64,000 bases of DNA, from assembly GCA_964503315.1 (NCBI GenBank), contig CAZCZL010000001.1:1-64000 (forward strand). Direction: 5' to 3'. Every line of letters begins with the position of its first letter. The first letter of the stretch is position 1. Below, one piece after another: positions 1 to 7,978 of the stretch. The translations under genes were made by a program, and so were the position numbers. The stretch comes from FEB-12 sp964503315 (GTDB lineage: Bacteria > Zixibacteria > MSB-5A5 > GN15 > FEB-12). The notes beneath the pieces are model-generated. The model was not told the DNA's origin, ran no database searches, and saw only the letters and a program-made list of their open reading frames with translations.

Positions 1-31
1 CTCCGCCACCAGAAACACCGACCCATCCTCC

Positions 32-868
32 TCATTCCGCACCCACCCCGCCACCCGTGACACCATTCACCCCGCCAAACCAGCCGTAGTTGTCGCCGCT
101 TGCCGTACAACTCTCGCACAGCGCTACCTTCTGTATTCGTAGAGACGAAAACTTGTCACGCGGGATGAGATACACATACTGCAATATGCCACCGGCGGTC
201 CCGACCCAGACATGCAGCGAATCACCATGCGATGTATCAGTAACTACCGAAAATGCCCGGTTCCGCCACCAGAGTGTGTCCAAACCATTGTAGGCATTGA
301 CGAAATTGAGAGAATCATCGCGGGTCGCGAATATCCGCTTCCACGTGTTTCCATTATCATTGGAGGCCAGCACCGCTCCCGCAAAAGCAGTCGCGAAAAC
401 CCAATCATCCCCGCGAAAACCTGCCGCGCCGGAGATATCATAGATAGTGCGATACGGCCCGGTGATGTATTTGGGGAATTGCAGCGTGTCATCCCAATCC
501 GGCGTCACCCAGTTCAGACCATTGTCGTCGGTGTATGACATCCCATCCGAGAAGACCTCTTCCCCTCCCGCCACCACTCCGATATGGTTGGTCGCGATCC
601 AGAGACGTCCCCCGCCCGAATACATCGCGGAGACATCATTCCCAACCAAACCATTGCCGGTGTTGTATAAGAGCCAGGTCTCGCCGTTGTCGAAGCTGTA
701 ATTGACACCCTCCCCGGTGGCGAACCAGATGCCGCCATTGTGCTCAATGATATCGATCACGACGTTAGTGGCGTAGGTGGTGTCGGGTTGGTCATAGAAG
801 TGGGCCGGTCCCGCCAGCACCAGGGCTGGTGCCAATACTAGGAGAACGGCGCCGAGAAGCTTGGTCAA
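32..868 (-). CDS. Secreted beta-propeller-like protein, 3' end interrupted by a likely frameshift
   Basis: Exported protein of unknown function with the short repeats of BNR/sialidase-type or two-component-reporter beta-propellers: GGIWFATGEGV, DNGETW, GRLWIATN, DNGNTW. I chose the TTG start at 868 because GAGG lies six bases upstream and the product then opens with a Lys plus a hydrophobic signal peptide ending near VLAG; the open frame further upstream has no signal and looks spurious. The frame closes at a stop at 32-34. The adjacent frame stays open from about 60 to the window edge and encodes a sensible continuation (VAGWVRNEEDGSVFLVAE), so the true protein is probably longer and one base is out of register near 58-62. 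The gene is divergent from the cytochrome gene at 1182. Repeat recognition is by eye and no enzymatic role is claimed. Confidence 0.6.
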   Translation of the reverse strand: MTKLLGAVLLVLAPALVLAGPAHFYDQPDTTYATNVVIDIIEHNGGIWFATGEGVNYSFDNGETWLLYNTGNGLVGNDVSAMYSGGGRLWIATNHIGVVAGGEEVFSDGMSYTDDNGLNWVTPDWDDTLQFPKYITGPYRTIYDISGAAGFRGDDWVFATAFAGAVLASNDNGNTWKRIFATRDDSLNFVNAYNGLDTLWWRNRAFSVVTDTSHGDSLHVWVGTAGGILQYVYLIPRDKFSSLRIQKVALCESCTASGDNYGWFGGVNGVTGGGVGAE

Positions 869-1116
869 AAGATACCTCGTTGCCAGAAGGTGTGCATGTT
901 CCAAAGCAGCATCATCTGCATGTATCGCTTGTGCGGATATCCCCCAATCGCGTGGGCTCCCGCATCGAGAGTGCCAACATACGTGATACACCGTTCTGGC
1001 GCAAGGAGATTCAAACTGAATGCGACCGGCGTAACCTTTTGCTACAAACTGGACTGGAGCCGCGTCGGACGCCCCGATTCCCGGCCATCGTGGACCGCTT
1101 CCGGCGCACAATTACG

Positions 1117-1146
1117 TTGACAGTTTCCTGAACCCTGACGTATATA
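1117..1146 (+). promoter_or_regulatory. Sigma-70-like promoter of the multiheme cytochrome gene
   Basis: A perfect TTGACA (1117-1122) is followed after 18 bases by TATATA (1141-1146). This predicts a transcript start near 1153, about 30 bases before the ATG at 1182, and leaves room for the GAGGAA ribosome site at 1168-1173. It lies in the 313-base divergent gap between 868 and 1182, in which I see nothing else. Confidence 0.65.
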
Positions 1147-1181
1147 TCAAAGAATGCACGCCTACCCGAGGAAGTTTTGAC

Positions 1182-2768
1182 ATGCGCCTTATCCCCCTGA
1201 TCTGTTTGCTCATCCTTCTCGCCTCACTGTCGATGCTGGTCTCTGTCGGATGCGACGATCTGACGACCGAGGTGAACAACAACACCTTCTTTGACAGTAC
1301 CCTGGGTGAGGACTGCCTGCGCTGTCATAGCGATGACGACAATGCCATCAAGCAACCCAAGGGTCAGTGGGCAACCTCGCAGCATGCTTCCCCGGAATTG
1401 ATCGAGGCGGTCGTTCAACTCAACACCAAAGAGCGCAAAACTAATGTCTGCGGCCCCCAGTGTCATACGAGCGAAGGGTTCATTGCCTTCGTCGACAACG
1501 GCTCTACCTCGGCCCAACAGGCGCCATCAACCATTGACTGCTTCACCTGTCACATGCCCCACACCGGCGATTACGGCTCCTGGCAGATCGATACGCTGCG
1601 CGGATTCGAGAAGCCAGTGATTCTTAATGGCGATTTTGATTACGATATGGGCAAATCCAACATGTGTGTGGTCTGTCACCAGGCGGCCAAAGTCCCGACT
1701 TTCCCGGCCAACGCCACCGAAGTGAAATTGGATACGCTCGGTGTTGATGCCGCTCACTATAGCTCACAGGCCCATATGCTGATCGGTAAGGGTGGATTCA
1801 GATTCGGGACCACTGCCTTCACCAATACTCACGCTACCGTGGCCGCTCAGGATGGCTGCCTCTCCTGCCACTTTGGGACCGGCAAGGGATACCAATTCGG
1901 TGAACATACTTTCAGACTCGAAGACGATCAGAGCGGCGAGCAGTATTTCGACAACTGCAATATATCCGGATGCCACCTGTCGGCCCCCCTGACCGATTTC
2001 GACACAAAACCTATTCAGGACACGATCCGCGCACTCAGTAGTACTCTCGCCGGTTACCTGATAAGCGCTCATGTGCTGACAGGCGCAGACACAGATTCTA
2101 CCGCGTACTATATTGACTCTACGGTCAATGCCGATGAAGCGCGCATTCTCTATAATTACCTGTTCGTTAAAAAGGATGGCTCGCGCGGTGTCCACAACCC
2201 GGATTACGCCGTGACGCTTCTTAAGGAATCTGTCCAACGCTGGGACAGCATCCCACGGGCGTCCTTTACTGTGAATACTACTCAAGGGTGTATCCCGCTG
2301 TCCGTCAACTTCACGAATACGTCGACTGGCGCTATCACCACCTACAACTGGCAATTTAACACTGACAACAACGACAGCGCCATCACTCGCGATGCTGCTT
2401 TCACCTTCGAAGCCGCCGGTACCTACACGGTGGTGCTGACAATATCCAACTCTGGCGGTCAGGATAGCTTCACGCGAATCATCGTTGCCGATTCGACCCC
2501 GACCTGTAATATCGAAGCCTCTGACTCTTCAATCACGGCCGGTGAGACCATCGATTTCACACAGACCGCCACGACCGGAACGCGCTTCCTGTGGGACTTC
2601 GGCGATGGACGCCTTGATTCTGTCGCCACTGACCCCGGCATCGCCTTTAATAACCCGGGCACGTTCATGGTTAGGTTCAAGGCCTACAATGTCTGTGACA
2701 CTGCACGCGATTCCATCTCCATCGATGTCGCCGCCCCGCCACCTCCCATACTTGGCAAGCGCAGATAA
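1182..2768 (+). CDS. Six-heme c-type cytochrome lipoprotein with two PKD domains
   Basis: Predicted cell-envelope electron-transfer protein. The lipobox VSVGC puts the lipidated Cys at residue 24. Six heme-attachment motifs follow: CLRCH (about 45), CGPQCH (about 90, CX3CH spacing), CFTCH (about 120), CVVCH (about 162), CLSCH (about 226) and CNISGCH (about 259, CX4CH spacing). Two PKD-type immunoglobulin folds fill the C-terminus (about 360-440 and 445-520); the second carries the family's WDFGDG motif and the first a variant. The heme half recalls the cytochrome c7/doubled-CXXCH families of dissimilatory reductases. The PKD half is typical of surface adhesion or carbohydrate-facing proteins. 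It is monocistronic, with its own promoter and a terminator 3 bases after the stop. The donor and acceptor cannot be read from sequence. Note the two non-standard heme spacings. Confidence 0.85.
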   Translation: MRLIPLICLLILLASLSMLVSVGCDDLTTEVNNNTFFDSTLGEDCLRCHSDDDNAIKQPKGQWATSQHASPELIEAVVQLNTKERKTNVCGPQCHTSEGFIAFVDNGSTSAQQAPSTIDCFTCHMPHTGDYGSWQIDTLRGFEKPVILNGDFDYDMGKSNMCVVCHQAAKVPTFPANATEVKLDTLGVDAAHYSSQAHMLIGKGGFRFGTTAFTNTHATVAAQDGCLSCHFGTGKGYQFGEHTFRLEDDQSGEQYFDNCNISGCHLSAPLTDFDTKPIQDTIRALSSTLAGYLISAHVLTGADTDSTAYYIDSTVNADEARILYNYLFVKKDGSRGVHNPDYAVTLLKESVQRWDSIPRASFTVNTTQGCIPLSVNFTNTSTGAITTYNWQFNTDNNDSAITRDAAFTFEAAGTYTVVLTISNSGGQDSFTRIIVADSTPTCNIEASDSSITAGETIDFTQTATTGTRFLWDFGDGRLDSVATDPGIAFNNPGTFMVRFKAYNVCDTARDSISIDVAAPPPPILGKRR

Positions 2769-2771
2769 TAG

Positions 2772-2798
2772 AAAAGCCCCCGCGACGCGGGGGCTTTT
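2772..2798. terminator. Bidirectional rho-independent terminator
   Basis: A seven-base G/C stem (GCCCCCG with CGGGGGC, loop CGACG) is extended by four A-T pairs and is followed by TTTTT on the plus strand. It lies between the converging cytochrome and etfA genes and should stop transcription from both sides. Confidence 0.85.
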
Positions 2799-2822
2799 TC
2801 ATTTCGACCTACTTTGACTGTC

Positions 2823-3776
2823 CTACTTGTGAAGTTCCTGCTTGAACTTCGCCGTCAACGCCGGGACAACCTCAAACAGGTCCCCCACGATGCCATAACT
2901 TGCGATATTGAAGATCGGCGCGTCCTTATCCTTGTTGATAGCGACAATTGTTTTCGCTGTCTGCATTCCAACCAGATGCTGGATTGCGCCCGATATCCCA
3001 ACCGCGACATACAGCTTCGGATTGACCGTCCGCCCCGTCTGACCGACCTGAGTAGCATACGGCACCCAGCCGGCATCAACGATCGCGCGCGATGATCCAA
3101 ATGCCCCGCCCAACGCTTCGGCCAGTCCCTTGACCAGATCAACGTTCTCGGGTCCTTTAATACCCCGTCCGGCCGATACGATCACATCCGCTTCCGCCAA
3201 GTTGGCGGTGCCGGAAGACTCCTGCTTCATCTCCTTGATGGTGGCCTTGGAGGACGCGCCATCCAAGCTCTCCACCACCACTTCACCCGAGCCGGAAGTT
3301 GACTCAGGGTAGATCTTCGGTCGCAGCGACACGAAGAAGGTCCCGCCGGTAGAACCGACTTGAGATACAACTGAGCCGCCATACGATGGCCGCGTGACTT
3401 TCACCCCACCACCTTCAGTAGCAATCTGGGTAACATCGGAGGCCATACTTCCGGAGTGTATTGCGGCCAGCCGTCCTAGAAGCGCCTTGCCATAGAACGT
3501 CGCGGGGCAGATGACCAGTTCAATCGCGTATTTCTTTATCAGGCTAGAAACGACCATGGCATACAGATCATCGGTGAAAAACCGAAGGCTCGGGTCAGAG
3601 ACCGCCAGTACCTTCCCACCGCCTTTGGAGGCAAGGTTAGCGGCCAATCCAGCCGCGTCGGCCGCCAGAACCGCGGTAAAAAGCTCTCCGCCTACCGATT
3701 TGGCCGCCTCTATCGCCTCCAGCGAGGCCGAGACAAGCTTCCCATCTTTCTGCAGTGCAATAACAAGCGTTTTCAT
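2823..3776 (-). CDS. etfA: Electron transfer flavoprotein alpha subunit
   Basis: Alpha subunit of the FAD-containing ETF heterodimer, which collects electrons from acyl-CoA and related dehydrogenases. At 317 residues it has normal family length. The N-terminal half is the nucleotide-binding-like domain (MKTLVIAL to about 190). The C-terminal half is the FAD-binding domain with the diagnostic segments SAGRGIK, VDAGWVPYATQVGQTG, PKLYVAVGISG and AIQHLVGM. The usual partner etfB, normally directly upstream, is not in the window: the gene has its own promoter (3809-3837) and a terminator behind it, and stands alone. The subunit must therefore pair with an EtfB encoded elsewhere. Confidence 0.95.
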   Translation of the reverse strand: MKTLVIALQKDGKLVSASLEAIEAAKSVGGELFTAVLAADAAGLAANLASKGGGKVLAVSDPSLRFFTDDLYAMVVSSLIKKYAIELVICPATFYGKALLGRLAAIHSGSMASDVTQIATEGGGVKVTRPSYGGSVVSQVGSTGGTFFVSLRPKIYPESTSGSGEVVVESLDGASSKATIKEMKQESSGTANLAEADVIVSAGRGIKGPENVDLVKGLAEALGGAFGSSRAIVDAGWVPYATQVGQTGRTVNPKLYVAVGISGAIQHLVGMQTAKTIVAINKDKDAPIFNIASYGIVGDLFEVVPALTAKFKQELHK

Positions 3777-3808
3777 AACCTACCTATTGACTAAAGGATA
3801 CGGCGGCC

Positions 3809-3837
3809 AATATAGAACGGTTTGCCGCCCGGCGCAA
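3809..3837 (-). promoter_or_regulatory. Sigma-70-like promoter of etfA
   Basis: Read on the minus strand, TTGCGC (3837-3832) is followed by a 17-base spacer and TATATT (3814-3809). It predicts a transcript start near 3802, about 26 bases upstream of the etfA ATG at 3776. The rest of the 256-base gap to 4033 shows no further signal I trust. Confidence 0.55.
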
Positions 3838-4032
3838 ATATTTTCCATTCCCCCGAATCTTGACACCCCGCTGCCGGTTATTGGGAATACCCCGCAGGTT
3901 TAAGTTTCATATCCTCTTGCCGACAATAGAACTATGCCTATTTCGACCTGCGGCAGCCCTGACTGCCCGGTCGTCATGGCCCTGTGATTCGACAATAAAG
4001 AGCTCTGTTATACATAACGGAAGGGACATCCT

Positions 4033-4722
4033 ATGCCGGAGATCATTGTCAAATACGATGACAAGATTATCGAGAGGATCGTGACCGAGAAGAAACGGAT
4101 CTCCATCGGTCGCACCAACGATAATGATATCGTGCTCGAAAACCGGGGCGTCTCGCGCAAACACGCGATGATCGAATTCAATAACAACGCCGCTGTGATC
4201 ATCGATAATGAATCGCTCAACGGCACCTTCGTGAACAATCGCAAAGTGACCGAAGAGGTATTGCGCGATCAGGATATCATCATGATCGGCAAATACTCGT
4301 TGATCTACCGCCGTGACTCGTCCGCCGCCGAGGAAGCCGCCAATATGGACGGCACCATGGTGCTCAACACCAAAAAGCAGAAAGAGATGATTGAGAACGA
4401 CCGTCTCGAGCGCGAGATCGTCGCCAAGTACGGTGGCTCCGTTCTGCTCGGCGAAGACAACGCCGATTTCTCAGAGTTCCGTCTCGACCGCGATGTCACC
4501 ACGATCGGCAAGGCGAAATTCGTGCATGTCCACGCCAAAGGATTCTTCCTCTCAGGTATCCAGGCCAAGATCGTTCAGGAGCCCGGATGCTTCTGTATCG
4601 TGAACCTCGGCCGCGGTGGCAAAACGAAGGTAAATGGTGAGGTCGTCGAACGCGCCGTCCTGAAGAATGGCGACCTTGTCACGGTCGGCAAAACCTCGTT
4701 CAAGTTTGTCGAAGGGCACTAA
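4033..4722 (+). CDS. Protein with two forkhead-associated (FHA) domains
   Basis: Cytoplasmic phosphopeptide-binding protein of 229 residues without signal peptide or membrane segment. FHA domain 1 (about 1-95) has the canonical motifs SIGRTNDNDI, VSRKHA and LNGTFVNN. Its GR, SxxH-type and NG residues are the phosphothreonine-contacting positions of the family. Domain 2 (about 135-229) keeps the fold pattern (TTIGKAKF, KTKVNGE, DLVTVGK) but lacks the Arg and His of the binding pocket, so it may be structural. The gene opens an operon, ending three bases before the phosphoesterase gene, which is followed 12 bases later by a membrane Ser/Thr kinase. That context makes it a likely target or adaptor of the kinase; this is inference from gene order. 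ATG 4033 is preceded by AAGGGA. Confidence 0.9.
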   Translation: MPEIIVKYDDKIIERIVTEKKRISIGRTNDNDIVLENRGVSRKHAMIEFNNNAAVIIDNESLNGTFVNNRKVTEEVLRDQDIIMIGKYSLIYRRDSSAAEEAANMDGTMVLNTKKQKEMIENDRLEREIVAKYGGSVLLGEDNADFSEFRLDRDVTTIGKAKFVHVHAKGFFLSGIQAKIVQEPGCFCIVNLGRGGKTKVNGEVVERAVLKNGDLVTVGKTSFKFVEGH

Positions 4723-4725
4723 CTA

Positions 4726-5454
4726 ATGAGGCTTGCGCTGATATCGGACATCCATGCAAATCTGGAGGCATTGGAAGCGGTCCTGAAAGATATTGCGACT
4801 CAGCGGATCGACACGATCCACTCGCTCGGCGACATGATCGGGTACGGTTCCGACCCGCTCGCCTGCCTGGAGCTGGTGAGAAGCAATTGTGACACGATGC
4901 TCCTGGGGAACCATGAACATGCCGCCCTCGGACATCTCGACCAGGAACACCTCAATCCAGTCGCCCAGGTCTCACTCACCTGGACACAGGAACAGTTGAA
5001 CGATCGGGCCTTCTCGATCATCGCCGAATGCACGATGAGCAGAACTATTGGCAACGCGCAGTTGGTCCACGCCTCACCCTATATGCCGGGAGAATGGCAC
5101 TACATTCTGACCGCCGGCGAGGCCGATGCCGCCTTTCGCAGCTTTGCCGAACAGATCTGTTTTGTCGGCCATACGCACCTTCCGATGATCTTCACCGAGT
5201 CCGAGCAGTTCGACCACCGCCGCAAGGTCGGTCACGACTTCGAGCCGGACGAAGAAGCGCGCTATATCGTCAATGTCGGCTCGGTCGGGCAACCGAGGGA
5301 CAATGACCCCCGCGCCTGTTACGCGATCTACGACACCGACGCCCTGGAGATAACCTATCGTCGGGTTGATTATGATATACAGAAAACCCAACAGAAAATG
5401 CAGCAAGCGAAACTCCCGGCCATGCTGATCACCCGATTGGCGGCAGGAAGGTAG
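4726..5454 (+). CDS. Calcineurin-like metallophosphoesterase
   Basis: Binuclear-metal phosphoesterase of 242 residues. The metal-ligand motifs appear in order: SDIHANLEAL (D-x-H), LGDMIGYG (G-D-x-x), LLGNHEHA (G-N-H-E), the conserved His in LVHASPY, and GHTHLPM (G-H-x-H). N-terminal MRLALISDIH starts directly with the first strand, so it is cytoplasmic. Relatives include YfcE-type phosphodiesterases and PPP-like protein and dinucleoside-polyphosphate phosphatases, so the substrate cannot be fixed. It lies between an FHA-domain gene and a Ser/Thr kinase gene with gaps of 3 and 12 bases. A role as the counteracting phosphatase of that module is attractive but unproven. Confidence 0.88.
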   Translation: MRLALISDIHANLEALEAVLKDIATQRIDTIHSLGDMIGYGSDPLACLELVRSNCDTMLLGNHEHAALGHLDQEHLNPVAQVSLTWTQEQLNDRAFSIIAECTMSRTIGNAQLVHASPYMPGEWHYILTAGEADAAFRSFAEQICFVGHTHLPMIFTESEQFDHRRKVGHDFEPDEEARYIVNVGSVGQPRDNDPRACYAIYDTDALEITYRRVDYDIQKTQQKMQQAKLPAMLITRLAAGR

Positions 5455-5466
5455 AGCGAGGCCCTT

Positions 5467-7881
5467 ATGTCCAAGTATTCACCGTATATCCTTTTTCTAC
5501 TGATAAGCATCTTTGTGGTCATCCTGGCCATCAATGATATCGGGCCGATCAGTAGGCTGCAGCAGTCGGTCAACGATGCGCTCTGTCGCATGACCGCCTC
5601 TGATGAGATGCGCCCCAACACTGTGCTCGTCACCATTGACAGACCGGCACAAAACACCTTTGGCAACTGGCCCTGGCATTATGACCTAGTAGGCGATCTG
5701 GTTGCCGCCGTGGGTCAGGGGGAACCCAAAGCTGTGGTGATAAATCTCGACCTCCCGGAGAACGCCCAGGAAGACTCCGCCGGCTATTCCAAGATCCTGG
5801 CCGACCAACTCTCCTGGGTCCCCAATGTGGTGCTTCCGTACGACATCGCCCTTGGGACCTTCCCCAGCAATAAGACCGCAAACCCGAAGCATCTCTTCAA
5901 CCACTCGATGACCGCTGATAAGGCGTTGATCTCGACAGACGAGCAGAAAGGCCTCTGGGTCCGCAAGGTCTTCCTGCCTGCCGAACGATTGCTGGACAAC
6001 AATCCACGCCTCGGCTTTGACTTCATTGTCCCCGACGACGATCAGGTCGTACGACATCAGCCGATGATGCAGTACTTCGACGGTTACTATTATCCGTCCC
6101 TCCCGCTTGCCGCCGCAGCAGCGTACCTCGGCGTTAAGTCGGAAGATATCATAGTGAATGGCGATGGCAGCATCGATGTCGGCAGCCGTCATATCCCGGT
6201 CAATGCCCATGGCGAATTATTTGTCACCCACAGCGAAGGTCTCCCCTTCGCCCGATACTCCGCCAACGACATTTTGGGACAGAGTTTCGATCTCAAACGA
6301 TTCAAGGACAAACTCGTGATCATCGGAGTCGATGACCCCGCGCTCGCGGACCAGTTCAAAACGCCGGTCAATGAGATGTCCAGCGACCTTCAGATCACCG
6401 CTACTGTGGCAGACAATATTATCAATGGAAAGCACCTGACGGTCCACGACCGTCCGAACTCAACTTACTTGATAATTCTCTTTGCGCTCGGAGCGATCGG
6501 CGCTGTCGTCCTGACACATATTCCGCTCATGTATCGTCTGGTAGTTTTGGCCGGCTCACTACTTGTGCTCGCCAATATCAATTATTTCATGGTGGCGTCC
6601 TTCCAGACACTTCCAAATACGATGTATATCGCTCTGCAGCTCATCCTCTTCGCCGTTGCCTCACCTCTTCTGGAGTCCGGCATCCTGTCAATGGAAGCCT
6701 ACAAGCCGGCCGAAGACAAGAAGCCGAAGCGCTCTGAGAAAGCTCGCGCCAGAGAAGAAAAGGCGCAATTGGCATCCGCACCAGTCCGCGAACTCAAGAC
6801 CACGGTCAATGACCCGTCCATTCAAAAGACTACCGCATTCGATTCAGGCGGTGATTACTTCGAACATGAAAAACGTACCCTTGATGCAGAGCCCGCGGTC
6901 GAGAACAATCATACCGCGGCCTCCGAAGCTCACAGTACTGTAGCGTCATCCTTTGATGACTCCAGTGACGATGACGCCATCATGGCCAGCCAGGATTCCG
7001 CCGGCACAAAAGCCAGCGAATCCTCACGCTCCATCTCCGGTGAGATCGAAATAAAGAATCTCGGCCGATACCAGATTAGCGGTGTGCTCGGCAAAGGCGC
7101 CATGGGGACAGTCTATCGCGGTATCGACCCGGCCATCAACCGCCCGGTCGCCCTCAAGACCATCCGCCTGGACTTCGTCAATGACCCGGCCGAACTGGAG
7201 GAACTGAAAGAGCGTCTCTACCGTGAGGCTCAGGCCGCAGGTAAGCTGTCACACCCGAATATCGTGACGATCTACGATGTCGGCTCCGAGGGTCCGCTGC
7301 AGTATATCGCTATGGAGTTCCTCGAGGGTCAGACGCTCGAAAACCTGATCCGCAAGAAAGTCAAATTCAACTACAAGATCATCGCTCAGATGATCACGCA
7401 GATCTGCCAGGCTCTGGAATACGCTCACGCGGCCGGTATCGTTCACCGCGACATCAAGCCCGCCAATATCATGGTGTTGGCTGATTACAAGGTCAAGGTG
7501 ATGGATTTCGGTATCGCTCGCGTTGATTCAAATTCCATGACCAAGACCGGTATCGCGATGGGAACTCCTAACTACATTTCGCCTGAACAACTCAAGGGAG
7601 TCCCGATCGACCGCCGCGCCGACCTCTTCTCCCTCGGCGTTGTCATGTACGAAATGTTGCTCGGACGCCGGCCGTTCAAGGGCGAAAATATCACGTCGCT
7701 CATCTACTCGATCATGCACAACGAGCCGGAAAAACCGTCGGTCATCAACCCTCAGATCCCGCTCTTGTTTGACCATGTCATTATGCGGGCGCTGAAGAAA
7801 GTCCCGGCCGAACGGTACCAGAAGGCGTCTGAGATCGCGAATGACCTGCATGGATTCGTGGAGTCGTTCGCCCAGAGATAA
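5467..7881 (+). CDS. CHASE2-domain transmembrane Ser/Thr protein kinase
   Basis: Receptor kinase of 804 residues. An N-terminal membrane anchor (about 5-22) is followed by an extracytoplasmic CHASE2 sensor domain (about 30-320), then closely spaced hydrophobic segments (about 335-420). A charged, low-complexity cytoplasmic linker (about 420-525) leads into a complete Hanks-type kinase domain (about 530-800). The kinase keeps LGKGAMGTVY (Gly loop), VALK (ATP-orienting Lys, about 564), HRDIKPAN (catalytic Asp, about 662), DFG (about 680) and SPEQ, and is therefore predicted active. The order is reversed relative to PknB/PrkC kinases, where the kinase is N-terminal and the sensor C-terminal. It is the last gene of the FHA-phosphoesterase-kinase operon, closed by a terminator 37 bases on. 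The signal sensed by CHASE2 is unknown. Confidence 0.93.
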   Translation: MSKYSPYILFLLISIFVVILAINDIGPISRLQQSVNDALCRMTASDEMRPNTVLVTIDRPAQNTFGNWPWHYDLVGDLVAAVGQGEPKAVVINLDLPENAQEDSAGYSKILADQLSWVPNVVLPYDIALGTFPSNKTANPKHLFNHSMTADKALISTDEQKGLWVRKVFLPAERLLDNNPRLGFDFIVPDDDQVVRHQPMMQYFDGYYYPSLPLAAAAAYLGVKSEDIIVNGDGSIDVGSRHIPVNAHGELFVTHSEGLPFARYSANDILGQSFDLKRFKDKLVIIGVDDPALADQFKTPVNEMSSDLQITATVADNIINGKHLTVHDRPNSTYLIILFALGAIGAVVLTHIPLMYRLVVLAGSLLVLANINYFMVASFQTLPNTMYIALQLILFAVASPLLESGILSMEAYKPAEDKKPKRSEKARAREEKAQLASAPVRELKTTVNDPSIQKTTAFDSGGDYFEHEKRTLDAEPAVENNHTAASEAHSTVASSFDDSSDDDAIMASQDSAGTKASESSRSISGEIEIKNLGRYQISGVLGKGAMGTVYRGIDPAINRPVALKTIRLDFVNDPAELEELKERLYREAQAAGKLSHPNIVTIYDVGSEGPLQYIAMEFLEGQTLENLIRKKVKFNYKIIAQMITQICQALEYAHAAGIVHRDIKPANIMVLADYKVKVMDFGIARVDSNSMTKTGIAMGTPNYISPEQLKGVPIDRRADLFSLGVVMYEMLLGRRPFKGENITSLIYSIMHNEPEKPSVINPQIPLLFDHVIMRALKKVPAERYQKASEIANDLHGFVESFAQR

Positions 7882-7917
7882 GACCATTTCTTCGCTTCAT
7901 TTTTGTCTCTAACGAAG

Positions 7918-7956
7918 CAAAGCCGCCGGAAGCCAACACCGGCGGCTTTGATTTTG
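7918..7956 (+). terminator. Terminator of the FHA-phosphoesterase-kinase operon
   Basis: A perfect 12-base-pair stem (left arm 7918-7929, right arm 7939-7950) with a nine-base loop is followed by ATTTTG. It lies between the kinase stop at 7881 and the converging stop at 7979, so it may also serve the minus strand. Confidence 0.8.
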
Positions 7957-7978
7957 TATCCCGAATAAACCTGTGATT

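Noticed and set aside
1764..2354. 196-codon minus-strand frame inside the cytochrome gene
   Set aside because: It is antisense to six heme motifs and a PKD domain and has no start signal, so it is a shadow frame.
3988..4014. Promoter TTCGAC-N15-TATACA for the FHA operon
   Set aside because: The start site would fall inside the ribosome-binding site, and the spacer is short.
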